Source of the DNA: Verrucomicrobiia bacterium
Lineage (GTDB): Bacteria > Verrucomicrobiota > Verrucomicrobiia > Verrucomicrobiales > DEV007
Assembly (NCBI GenBank): GCA_030427505.1
Contig: JAUICH010000019.1
Span: 64,001-124,867 of the forward strand
Reading direction: 5' to 3'
Length of the DNA stretch: 60,867 nt
Below, one piece after another: positions 25,609 through 32,966 of the stretch. Each line of letters opens with the position of its first letter. Position 1 is the first letter of the stretch. The notes under the pieces were generated by a model. It worked only from the letters and a program-made list of their open reading frames with translations, ran no database searches and had not been told where the DNA came from. Made by a program: the position numbers and the translations under genes.

Positions 25609-25926
25609 ATGAAGATACTGCCCAGCGATCTCAAGGTGGGGGACTTCCAACCACTGGTTGGCGAGTCCTTCACCCTGTCAGCCGGCGATCGGGATTTCGC
25701 CGGCCGGCTGATCGAAGCCAAGGCCTCCCGCTTCGTGCCCCCGGAAGGGATAGGGATTCGCATGGACCCCTTCTCGCTCTTGTTCGAAGTTCAGGAAAAC
25801 GTTTCTCAGCAAACTCTTACCCTGCGCCACGAGCAAATAGGCGAAGCGGGACTGTTCATGACTCCCGTCATGATTCCGGGGAAGATGAATCAGGGCGTCT
25901 GTTTCCTGGAAGCAGTGCTGGCCTGA
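25609..25926 (+). CDS. DUF6916-like small protein
   Basis: A 105-residue soluble protein from ATG 25609 (MKILPSDLKVGDFQPLVG); a TTG seven codons earlier is possible. ESFTLSAGDRDFAGRLIEA, PFSLLFEVQENVSQQTLTLRHEQIGEAGLFMTPVM follows the DUF6916 pattern as I remember it. It matches the strand order of the 101-residue protein at 23567, although the similarity is remote. In my recollection this family is often found beside tail-collar proteins. No catalytic residues are evident; a structural or binding role is more likely. Confidence 0.6.
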   Translation: MKILPSDLKVGDFQPLVGESFTLSAGDRDFAGRLIEAKASRFVPPEGIGIRMDPFSLLFEVQENVSQQTLTLRHEQIGEAGLFMTPVMIPGKMNQGVCFLEAVLA

Positions 25927-25997
25927 AAGCTGGCAGGACGTTGCGGACCATCTCTTCGCGGCGCCACCGTAGATCCCAACCAGAGCAACTCTTTTAC

Positions 25998-26531
25998 ATG
26001 CCTCCTCAAGCTCAGCTCACCTTGCGCCCCGCGCGGGACGACGACGAACCCTTTCTCCGCTCCCTGAAGGCAGAAGAGGATTCCGAACGTCTCTTTCTGG
26101 ACGATTGGCACCCGGACAGGGAAAAGGAAAAGCAGAAAATCATTGGCCTTCAGTTCGCGGCCCACGAGCGCTACTACACGAAGGATATCAATTGGGATCA
26201 CAAACGCTGCGTCATCGAGATGAACGGCGCGCCCGTCGGCCGGTTGACGGTCTGTCAGAACAGTGAAGAGATCCGCATCGCGGACATCGTCATCAGCCGC
26301 CACTTTCGCGGAATGGGCATCGGGGAAGCCATGATAGAGGCGAACAAACACGAGTCCCGCCAGTCCAAGCGCCCCATCCGCCTTCACGTGGAGCGCTTCA
26401 ATCCCGCCTTTCAGTATTATGAGAGGATGGGCTTCCGCCTCATCGAAGACCGGGGCTCCCACTTCTTCATGGAATGGGTCCCGGAGACCATGATCGGCCG
26501 AGCGCTCTACTTTCCGGGTCAGCCCCAGTAG
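25998..26531 (+). CDS. GNAT-family N-acetyltransferase
   Basis: A 177-residue GNAT domain from ATG 25998. LTLRPARDDDEPFLRSLKAEED is strand 1/helix 1, IRIADIVISRHFRGMGIGEAMIEAN is the acetyl-CoA loop (R-G-x-G-I-G), and LHVERFNPAFQYYERMGFRLIED is motif B with the acceptor-side Tyr-Tyr. The preceding insert (LFLDDWHPDREKEKQKIIGLQFAAHERYY) is typical of a subgroup I associate with tail-collar gene sets. It could acetylate a product of this block. The context, not the sequence, suggests the substrate. Confidence 0.88.
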   Translation: MPPQAQLTLRPARDDDEPFLRSLKAEEDSERLFLDDWHPDREKEKQKIIGLQFAAHERYYTKDINWDHKRCVIEMNGAPVGRLTVCQNSEEIRIADIVISRHFRGMGIGEAMIEANKHESRQSKRPIRLHVERFNPAFQYYERMGFRLIEDRGSHFFMEWVPETMIGRALYFPGQPQ

Positions 26532-26871
26532 CACTGGGTCTTTTTTTTCCGGGATTTCCAGAGGCCCTCGCCTCTCAAGTATTCTTTGTCCAGGCGGACC
26601 GGGCACTCTCTACGCCGCGGGAGCCGGCGCCCGCGGTGGCGCGGCGGCTGCCTGGAACACACCGTAGCGGTATAGGGGATGCCGAAGCCGCGGCGCCATG
26701 AGTTCGCGGCCGCGAATAGGTTGGGGATGGAAACGAACAGCGCTATATTGGCGGCTCAAGACGGGTTGAAGCGTGGGGATGGAATCCCGGCCGGCGGGAC
26801 GGGACACCAGCGCTTCTTCCCTGTTCTTTCCGTTGGCGATTCAGAGCCGGCGGAATAAGACTCATACCCCC
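26532..26871. other. GC-rich intergenic region with palindromes
   Basis: About 340 bases between the GNAT gene and the chosen start of the sulfotransferase gene. It contains CCGCGGG...CCCGCGG near 26610-26635, which can form a strong stem, and the perfect 14-base palindrome TTCGCGGCCGCGAA at 26703-26716. No convincing gene is visible. It may separate two transcription units. Confidence 0.45.
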
Positions 26872-27843
26872 ATGGAGCCCGGATCTTGCCATCTTCCCTT
26901 TCTGCCCCCCCCATGTCTATTGGTACCCTACCAGGTTGTTCAACGCGGTCCATTTTCCCTACTCCAGTGGCACCTTGCTCCGGGAACGAAGGGTCTTCCC
27001 CCAAAGATGGCGCCGCTTCTCAGAACTCTAGGGCAGGTGTCTTACTCCAAACTGGAGGAATTGGAGCAAATTCTGTCGGTAGGCCCGCTTTTGGAGCCAG
27101 CGCTGTTCATTTTCCACATCAGCCGGTGCGGCTCCACCCTGACGGCCCGCGCGTTGAGTTTGAACCCGGCGAATCGCGTGTTCAACGAGCCCACCGTCAT
27201 CTCTCAACCTCTGTTTTGGGACAAACTGCCTTCCGAAGTACAGAGTCATGTCTTCCGTTGCCACGGCCTGGTACCGGAATCCGGCCGGGAACAGCGGCTG
27301 ATCATTAAATTCGCCCCTTTTGCACTATTCCGGCTGCCTCGCATTCTGGAGCTGTTTCCGAATGTGGAAAAGTGGTTCGTCTTTCGCGATCCGCTGCCGG
27401 TGCTGGTGTCTAATCTTCTGAGAAAAGCCAGCTTTCTGGACCCGAAACGCACGGAAGAGATCGCCTGGACCTTGGGCGAGGATCCGGCAGATCTCTCGGC
27501 GATGCGGGAGCCCGCCTTCGCGGCCCACATTCTGGGACGGCAGGCGGAAGTCGCGGCCCGGCACCTGAATGAATTCGACCGGGTCCTGAACTACCGGGAT
27601 TTCCCCGGAACACTGATCGATGGCTGCCAACAGTGGTGGGACGAAGTTCCTCCCGGCGTGGAACACACTCTGAGCCGCTATGCCAAGGATACCAGCCGGC
27701 CGTTTGTTCCCGATGAAGAATCTAAGATCCAAGCCGCGACGGAAGAGATGCGCTCCGCCTGCTCGGAATACTGCGATTCCGCTTGGCAAATGCTAGAATC
27801 AGCCATCCGCGAGCGTCTTAGGATTGCGCGGCCCGCGCCCTGA
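26872..27843 (+). CDS. Sulfotransferase-like protein
   Basis: A 323-residue protein from ATG 26872 (a longer frame starts at 26773). FIFHISRCGSTLTARAL (Ser84-Thr89) is the 5'-phosphosulfate loop and WFVFRDPLPVLVSNLLRK (Arg172, Ser180) the 3'-phosphate site of PAPS-dependent sulfotransferases. The spacing of about 90 residues is normal. Cytosolic, no signal peptide. It lies 33 bases before the second PqqD gene, so it is a good candidate RiPP tailoring enzyme, though it could also sulfate sugars of the nearby glycan. Acceptor unknown. Confidence 0.8.
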   Translation: MEPGSCHLPFLPPPCLLVPYQVVQRGPFSLLQWHLAPGTKGLPPKMAPLLRTLGQVSYSKLEELEQILSVGPLLEPALFIFHISRCGSTLTARALSLNPANRVFNEPTVISQPLFWDKLPSEVQSHVFRCHGLVPESGREQRLIIKFAPFALFRLPRILELFPNVEKWFVFRDPLPVLVSNLLRKASFLDPKRTEEIAWTLGEDPADLSAMREPAFAAHILGRQAEVAARHLNEFDRVLNYRDFPGTLIDGCQQWWDEVPPGVEHTLSRYAKDTSRPFVPDEESKIQAATEEMRSACSEYCDSAWQMLESAIRERLRIARPAP

Positions 27844-27876
27844 TACTATTCATGGGGTTCCTTTCCCACGCAGGTC

Positions 27877-28173
27877 ATGAAGATAACCCTCGATACCGTA
27901 GTCACCCAGAAGCCAGATCTCCTTTCCAGCAATCTGGATGGGGAGACCATTCTCCTGGAGATCGAAAAGGAAGTCTATTACGGGATGAACCGCGTCAGTA
28001 CCCGGATTTGGGAACTGCTCGGAGAACCCAGAAAACTGTCCGCCATCTGCGAGGAACTTCTCAAGGACTACGCGGTGGAGCGGGAACAATGCGAGCAGGA
28101 GGTACTGACATTCGTTCAAAAACTGGCCAGCGAAGGGCTGATCTCGGAATGCACGGAGACACCGGCGCCCTAG
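27877..28173 (+). CDS. PqqD-like RiPP recognition element protein (lasso B1), second copy
   Basis: A 98-residue RRE protein: LLSSNLDGETILLEIEKEVYYGMNRVSTRIWELLGEP, then LSAICEELLKDYAVEREQCEQEVLTFVQKLASEGLI. This is a cleaner PqqD than the one at 1.2 kb, and the two share the YGMN/GMN-x-x-x-TRIW segment, so they are paralogues. It should bind the leader of the precursor at 30459. The TAG stop is formed at the junction with a MITE-like element, which now separates it from the cyclase gene. Confidence 0.87.
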   Translation: MKITLDTVVTQKPDLLSSNLDGETILLEIEKEVYYGMNRVSTRIWELLGEPRKLSAICEELLKDYAVEREQCEQEVLTFVQKLASEGLISECTETPAP

Positions 28174-28368
28174 TGCACTGACCGCCTTAAAATGATGAGC
28201 GCTTGGTCTGAACAAAGAGCCGTTGGCGGCAGGGCGGGAACCGGTCTTTTTGGCTGGGGTCTTCGTTGCTCTTCAGTCAGTTATGATTCACATAGCCTCC
28301 TTCATCGCGCCTTGCCCCCAGCCAAAAATCCTCGCCAATCACCCATCATCTTAAGGCGGTCACTGCAC
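28173..28368. mobile_element. MITE-like element A between B1 and cyclase
   Basis: A 196-base segment with 25-base terminal inverted repeats (28173-28197 and 28344-28368) differing at two positions, flanked on both sides by TA. Inner parts also pair (28247-28259 with 28316-28328), so the whole element can fold into a long hairpin. It encodes nothing. Short size, inverted ends and TA flanks fit a non-autonomous element moved by an IS630/Tc1-type transposase, which as I recall targets CTAG. The PqqD stop codon TAG spans its left junction. Confidence 0.75.
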
Positions 28369-28386
28369 TAGGAGCCTGTCGGACTT

Positions 28387-28599
28387 GGCAGTGTGGACAA
28401 ACTGGAGAACGGATCGGAAATGAAGAAAAGGAAAGAGAACTCAGCGGCGCGAAGCGGCGAATACCTGAAGACGCGGCCCATTTTTCGCCTGGCTTCGTTC
28501 CCGCTCTCTCTATTGGGGGTAGGCCCAATGCCGTTCACGGCGCCTTGTCAGCCCAAAAATGATCTCGCGCCGGTCCGCCCCCAATTTGTCCACACTGCC
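28387..28599. mobile_element. MITE-like element B, copy 1
   Basis: A 213-base element with ends GGCAGTGTGGACAAACTGG and CCAATTTGTCCACACTGCC, one mismatch in 19. The same 213-base sequence recurs at 52291-52503 with about 22 differences by eye. The right flank is TA, the left flank TT, so the duplication is not intact here. Short open frames inside both copies are side effects of the conserved sequence. It lies 26 bases before the cyclase start and may influence its expression. Confidence 0.85.
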
Positions 28600-28624
28600 T
28601 AGGTTTTTCCTGGCGAGAAGATCC

Positions 28625-30421
28625 ATGAGCGCGATTTTTGGAATCTTCCGAAAGTCTGGCGAGACGGTGGCGAAAGACACATTGAGCGCCATGCGGGCGC
28701 CTCTCGCGGGCTGGGGAACGGAGAGGCAAGGCGTGTGGAAGGAAGGCCCGGCGGGACTCGGCCATTTGCTCAGCGCGGACACGCCAGAGTGCGCCTTCGA
28801 ACGCCAGCCCATCGTCCGGGAAGGTTTCGCGCTGGTGGCCGACGCCCGGATCGACAACCGGGAGGAACTGGCGCCGGTTCTCGAACTTCCCGCGAACGCT
28901 TCCTTTCCTGACAGCGAATTTATCTTTCGCGCCTGGTTGCGCTGGGGGGAAGAGTGCCCACACCACCTGCTGGGAGACTACGCCTTCGCCATCTGGGACC
29001 TGGAGCGGCGCTCTCTGTTTTGTGCCAGGGACCACATCGGCGCCCGTCCTTTCTTTTACCATGATGGGCCGGAGTGCTTCGTGTTCGGTTCGGACTTGCG
29101 CGCGGTTTTGGCTGTCACCGAAGTTCCCGAACGGGCGAATGAAGAATTCGTCATGCTGAACTGCATGGTCGGAGCCCAATGCCTGACCCACGGGCGCACG
29201 GCTTTTCGGGACATTGCCCGGCTGCGGCCCGGCCATGTGCTTTTCGCCAATTCCCACCAGACGAAGGTCCCGCGATACTGGCGCCCAGACCGCGTTCCCC
29301 GCCGCTCTTTTTCCAGCCCTGACGAGATGGCGGCGGATCTCCGGCCTCTTTTGGAAGAGGCGGTCCGTTGCCGCCTGCGTTCGGCCGGCCCCGTGTCGGC
29401 GCATCTGAGTGGGGGGCTCGACTCGACAGCGGTCACCCTCCTCGCCAAAGACCTGCTGAAGGGTTCCCCTCACCCCCTGCGCCAGGTATTTTCCTGGTCG
29501 CCACCCTTTTCCGCCGTGCCGCGTCTGGAAGAAGATGAAAGGGACCGGATCGAGCAGATTTGTAACTCCGCGGACCTGGAGTGTTTCTGGACGGAGATTA
29601 CGCCGGACTCCCTTCGAACGGCTTTTTTGGAGCGCGATGTCTTCCGGGAATTTCGCTACGCCTGGATCCACGAACTTTCCGTGAGCGAACAGGCCCGGGA
29701 CAGGGGCATCCGCACCATTCTCTCCGGTTGGGGAGGCGACGAGGGCATCACCTTCCCCGGGCCACCCCACATCTGGTGGGAGTTGACTTGGCGGGGAAAG
29801 TGGAAGGATCTGTGGAGAGGCGTTACCTTCCGGACACGCCTGGACAACGGTTCCCGCGTCGCAAATCTGCTGAGGATGGCATTCTGGCATCCCCTGAAAA
29901 CCAGGCTGCTCTATTGGACCGGCCGGATCAATCTCCCCAGCCATTTCAGGCAAGCTGCCTCGGGGCTCGCCCCGGAGGAGGTTCCCATTTTCAGAAAAGC
30001 CCTGCGCCTGACCCACCACCCGCGCGCCAGCGTCCGCGCGGCGCAACTCTGGCGCATTGTGGGCAGCGGCCACCTGGAACGCCGGCTCGAGTCCTGGGCC
30101 GTGCTGGGGGCACGCACCGGCATCAGTTATCGTTATCCCTGGCTGGACCGGCGGGTACTGGAGTTCGCGCTCGCCCTTCAGCCGAAGTGCTACATCTGGG
30201 ACGGGCGAAATCGCCTGCCCCTCCGCCATGCTCTGAGCGATCTGCTGCCAGGGGATCTCTTGCAGGGAACCAAGCCGTCCGAACCCGCCTTGATCAAGCA
30301 CCATCAATCGGCCATGGCCAAAACACCCGCCCTGCCCTCAACCGGTTATACACTCGCGGACCGGTGGATTCGCCGCCAGCGGTTGGCCGGGAAATCCATT
30401 GACAAACCGGAAGTTACTTAG
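28625..30421 (+). CDS. Lasso cyclase (asparagine-synthetase-like, C protein)
   Basis: A 598-residue AsnB homologue from ATG 28625. The N-terminal glutaminase-like domain begins MSAIFGIFRKSG, with Ser in place of the catalytic Cys2, so it cannot use glutamine normally. The synthetase domain has AHLSGGLDSTAVTLLAK (ATP-pyrophosphate loop, residues about 262-267) and TILSGWGGDEGITF. In lasso systems this enzyme adenylates the Asp/Glu side chain and closes the macrolactam with the first core residue. The immediately following precursor gene and HprK-like kinase support a lasso role over asparagine synthesis. Confidence 0.9.
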   Translation: MSAIFGIFRKSGETVAKDTLSAMRAPLAGWGTERQGVWKEGPAGLGHLLSADTPECAFERQPIVREGFALVADARIDNREELAPVLELPANASFPDSEFIFRAWLRWGEECPHHLLGDYAFAIWDLERRSLFCARDHIGARPFFYHDGPECFVFGSDLRAVLAVTEVPERANEEFVMLNCMVGAQCLTHGRTAFRDIARLRPGHVLFANSHQTKVPRYWRPDRVPRRSFSSPDEMAADLRPLLEEAVRCRLRSAGPVSAHLSGGLDSTAVTLLAKDLLKGSPHPLRQVFSWSPPFSAVPRLEEDERDRIEQICNSADLECFWTEITPDSLRTAFLERDVFREFRYAWIHELSVSEQARDRGIRTILSGWGGDEGITFPGPPHIWWELTWRGKWKDLWRGVTFRTRLDNGSRVANLLRMAFWHPLKTRLLYWTGRINLPSHFRQAASGLAPEEVPIFRKALRLTHHPRASVRAAQLWRIVGSGHLERRLESWAVLGARTGISYRYPWLDRRVLEFALALQPKCYIWDGRNRLPLRHALSDLLPGDLLQGTKPSEPALIKHHQSAMAKTPALPSTGYTLADRWIRRQRLAGKSIDKPEVT

Positions 30422-30458
30422 CATGTTCAGAACTTGCTCGTACAATCGCGAAGAGTTC

Positions 30459-30635
30459 ATGAACGATCATCCAAATTCACACGAGAAACCGCCTGCTGAG
30501 GATCAAGTGCGTCACATGTGGGAAACGCCGGAATTGGTTGTTTTGGATCTGGTGGCTAATACCCTCACTGGGACACCAAATTCGGTTGAAACTACCGTTT
30601 TCGCCGGGACTCCTGCTGGCCCCGGCTCTTCTTAG
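30459..30635 (+). CDS. Lasso peptide precursor, paeninodin-like leader
   Basis: A 58-residue peptide starting at ATG 30459 with GAAGAG upstream; the frame extends to 30399 inside the cyclase gene but that part is not needed. The leader has MWETPELVVLDLVANTL, matching the W-x-x-P-x-L-x-x-L-D...T pattern of paeninodin-type precursors. With Thr35 at leader position -2, the core would start at Thr37, and Glu44 would close an eight-residue ring; starting at Gly38 gives a seven-residue ring. The tail is short and Gly/Pro-rich with one aromatic residue (Phe48) and ends in Ser-Ser, a possible kinase target. Located between cyclase and kinase genes. Confidence 0.82.
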   Translation: MNDHPNSHEKPPAEDQVRHMWETPELVVLDLVANTLTGTPNSVETTVFAGTPAGPGSS

Positions 30636-30652
30636 AGCAAGTCCATGATCTA

Positions 30653-31552
30653 TTGACCAGCTACCGTTACAGGGCGTATGGGCTGGAGATCTCTTCTTTT
30701 TTGGTTCTTCCCGAACTAGCGGCGGGAAATCCCGGCCTTCTTCCGGACATAACCATCGCCGAGGGGCCGGTTCCCGACACACTCCCAGACGCGGTCTTCC
30801 GTGGAAAGCGGGATGAAGTCAATAGAAGCCGCCACTTGGCTAATCTTGAGGAATCGAACGGCGTCCGCTTCCTGATCGAAGACGGATCTCGAATTACCGT
30901 CGAGCGCCGGAAAGAACCCGTGGATGAGATCCTGCTCGGCCTGCAGATATTGGGAACGGCCATGATTTCCGCCGCCTGCCAGCGTGGCATGGCCACCCTG
31001 CACGCGGCCGCTCTGAGCAATGGGCGGGAAGCCATCCTGATCGGCGGTCTTTCCGGAATGGGGAAATCCACCTTGGCATTCGCCCTGTGGAAACGGGGCT
31101 GGGACCTGATTTCCGACGATGTGGCCTCGCTGGAAGTCAGCAAAACTCCACCCGTGGTTCAACCGGGGTATCCGCGTTTCAAACTTTACTCTAAAAGCCT
31201 GGAACTTCTGAGCACTGCCACGGAGAATCTGAGCCGCATCCACCCCTCCCTGGAAAAGTACTACGTTCCGGCGGGTGACAGATTTGAAAACCACCCCCGG
31301 GAATTGAAGAGAATCTTTCTTCTGGCGCCCTCGGAACAGACTCGATTGCGCCCTCTACTCAGACAGGAAATGTTTCGGGAATTGCAGGCCCATTTGCGGC
31401 CTGGATTTCGAGTGGCGCAACGCAATTGGCCCTGGCTTCTGCCCGCGCTGGGAAAGATTGCTTCGCATGCTCCCGTGCGGGTGATCGAACGGCCGCCCCA
31501 ATCCGATCTGGAGGGGTTGGTCCGATTAATTGAGGAAGACCTCAAACGATGA
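30653..31552 (+). CDS. HprK-like kinase (lasso peptide kinase)
   Basis: A 299-residue protein starting at TTG 30653, 17 bases after the precursor. ILIGGLSGMGKSTLAFAL is the Walker A (131-140), TLHAAAL precedes it as in HPr kinases, and WDLISDDVASLEV holds the acidic pair. The N-terminal 110 residues are specific to the RiPP-associated branch (SYRYRAYGLEISSFLVLPEL). ThcoK and related kinases phosphorylate the C-terminal Ser of paeninodin-type precursors; the Ser-Ser end of the adjacent precursor fits this. It overlaps the next gene by ATGA. Confidence 0.85.
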   Translation: MTSYRYRAYGLEISSFLVLPELAAGNPGLLPDITIAEGPVPDTLPDAVFRGKRDEVNRSRHLANLEESNGVRFLIEDGSRITVERRKEPVDEILLGLQILGTAMISAACQRGMATLHAAALSNGREAILIGGLSGMGKSTLAFALWKRGWDLISDDVASLEVSKTPPVVQPGYPRFKLYSKSLELLSTATENLSRIHPSLEKYYVPAGDRFENHPRELKRIFLLAPSEQTRLRPLLRQEMFRELQAHLRPGFRVAQRNWPWLLPALGKIASHAPVRVIERPPQSDLEGLVRLIEEDLKR

Positions 31553-32058
31553 CTCCAGACATGGGCGCCTACGCCGTCATCGCTGTTCTGGGAATCTGGC
31601 AAGGGCTCCTCATCGCCACCCAACTACCAAAGTTCCGCCATCCCGTGGAACGCCTCAGGTTGAAAGTTTTTCCCGCCTGGCCAGTATTCCGGGGCCGGCT
31701 AACCACGCTAATAATCTACTATCGGGACCTTGGGGAGGACGGCACTCCAGAACCTTGGAAAGAGCTATCCCTCGACCATCATCGCGGTTGGTTTTCGACT
31801 ATTTGGAATCCGGAAAGCTGGCGGGTGGCCTCCGTGAAAGCAATGCTTGTCACCCTTGCTATTCTGGTGGAAAACCCGGAAGGCCGCAAAAAGCCGCTGG
31901 AGGAATACCACAGATATAAAGCGGTCGAATACTACATCCGGCAACAAACCAGAGAGCCCGGTAGCCGTCGCCGCCAGTTTCGGATCCTGCGTTCATGGGG
32001 CCATATTCCCATCCGTTCGCGCAAGGAAGTCTTTGTCTCACAACCTTTTCCATTGTGA
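31549..32058 (+). CDS. SdpA-like small membrane-anchored protein
   Basis: A 169-residue protein with one N-terminal hydrophobic helix (YAVIAVLGIWQGLLIATQL), then a soluble part: FPAWPVFRG, LIIYYRDLGEDGTPEPWKELSL and a basic C-terminus. The layout resembles the SdpA/DUF5819-type partners that occur with HTTM proteins. The next gene is an HTTM-like protein and overlaps by GTGA. In the Bacillus sdp system SdpA and SdpB mature a peptide toxin. Homology here is by pattern only; I would not exclude an unrelated family. Confidence 0.5.
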   Translation: MTPDMGAYAVIAVLGIWQGLLIATQLPKFRHPVERLRLKVFPAWPVFRGRLTTLIIYYRDLGEDGTPEPWKELSLDHHRGWFSTIWNPESWRVASVKAMLVTLAILVENPEGRKKPLEEYHRYKAVEYYIRQQTREPGSRRRQFRILRSWGHIPIRSRKEVFVSQPFPL

Positions 32059-32885
32059 CGGCCGCTCAGTTTGACGATCCGTTTACCTGCATTCACTGGA
32101 TCGCCCGGCTCCATGGCCTGGCGGTGTGTGTCGTAACGCTTGAATTGCTGGGGGCCCACCGGATTTTTTCCCGAAGCGGCCCTCAAAGCTGGGAAATTGT
32201 CAGCCAGTGCCTGCCAGGCATTAAAGCCTCCGGACTATATCCGCTCTTTTTTTCCTATCCCGCGTTTTGCGGCTGGCTGGCCGCCCGGTCGGCCGCGGGT
32301 GCCGTCCTCTTTTTCACGCCCAGCGATCCCCGGTTCGCCATTCCCTCATTGGCCGTGATTCTGCTGGTCCACACTCTATACGACATTCGAAGCTTGGGAT
32401 TCGTAGGTTCCGTTACTCTTCAAATGCTGGGAGTCATCACGGGGGCCCTCCTGCTCCGCGCTTTTGCTTGGGATAGCGACCTGGCAACCCGGGCCGTGGT
32501 TATTTTCATTGGTGTGAATGCGGCGCTGGCGTACTTCTTCTCTGCTCTCTGGAAGCTGCAAGACAAATACTGGCGCTCCGGAGAACAGATTTTTAATGTT
32601 TATAACAATGGATCTCTGGGCCGTGCCTCCCTGGCCCGGTTTTTTCACGAGAGACCGGGCCTGACTCGCGTGCTGACTTGGAGCACCATAGGAGTGGAAC
32701 TGATCTTTCCGCTGGTCTTGATCGTAGGGTCTCCCGCTTGTTACGTGTTCATCGGGTGGAGCTATTGCTTCCACGTTTTCAATTGGGCCGCCTTGGGATT
32801 GCGGGGGTTTACGCTGACCTTCGCGGCCACTTGGCCCGCCATGATTTACGTGAGCCGGCTCTTCCACGAATGGATCTTTCGTTGA
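32055..32885 (+). CDS. HTTM/SdpB-like polytopic membrane protein
   Basis: About 276 residues from GTG 32055 with roughly eight hydrophobic segments. LAYFFSALWKLQDKYWRSGEQIFNVYNNGSLG matches the HTTM/SdpB hallmark in which an aromatic-rich helix is followed by K-x-x-x-x-Y-W-x-x-G. LTWSTIGVELIFPLVLI is the next HTTM-like helix. These proteins are related to vitamin K-dependent carboxylase membrane domains. It pairs with the upstream SdpA-like gene and may act on a secreted peptide or protein of this block. Confidence 0.65.
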   Translation: MTAAQFDDPFTCIHWIARLHGLAVCVVTLELLGAHRIFSRSGPQSWEIVSQCLPGIKASGLYPLFFSYPAFCGWLAARSAAGAVLFFTPSDPRFAIPSLAVILLVHTLYDIRSLGFVGSVTLQMLGVITGALLLRAFAWDSDLATRAVVIFIGVNAALAYFFSALWKLQDKYWRSGEQIFNVYNNGSLGRASLARFFHERPGLTRVLTWSTIGVELIFPLVLIVGSPACYVFIGWSYCFHVFNWAALGLRGFTLTFAATWPAMIYVSRLFHEWIFR

Positions 32886-32966
32886 CTGCTCTTACCACGG
32901 CTTTCGGTCCACGTAAGAAACCGATCGTTGTTGCTTCGACACGGTTGACACCTCAAGATATTCCAG

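Noticed and set aside
28371-28386. Remnant end of a further insertion sequence (GGAGCCTGTCGGACTT)
   Set aside because: It resembles ends seen in some IS families, but there is no partner end or second copy in the window.
28393-28602. Small plus-strand gene similar to another at 52306-52506
   Set aside because: Both frames lie inside the two copies of MITE-like element B. Their similarity is explained by the repeat, not by a protein.
28625-30421. Asparagine synthetase for amino-acid metabolism
   Set aside because: The glutaminase nucleophile Cys2 is replaced by Ser, and the gene sits between PqqD and a lasso precursor with an HprK-like kinase.
30653-31552. HPr kinase/phosphorylase for carbon catabolite control
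   Set aside because: There is no PTS or HPr gene nearby and the N-terminal part is of the RiPP-associated type. The adjacent precursor offers a terminal Ser as substrate.
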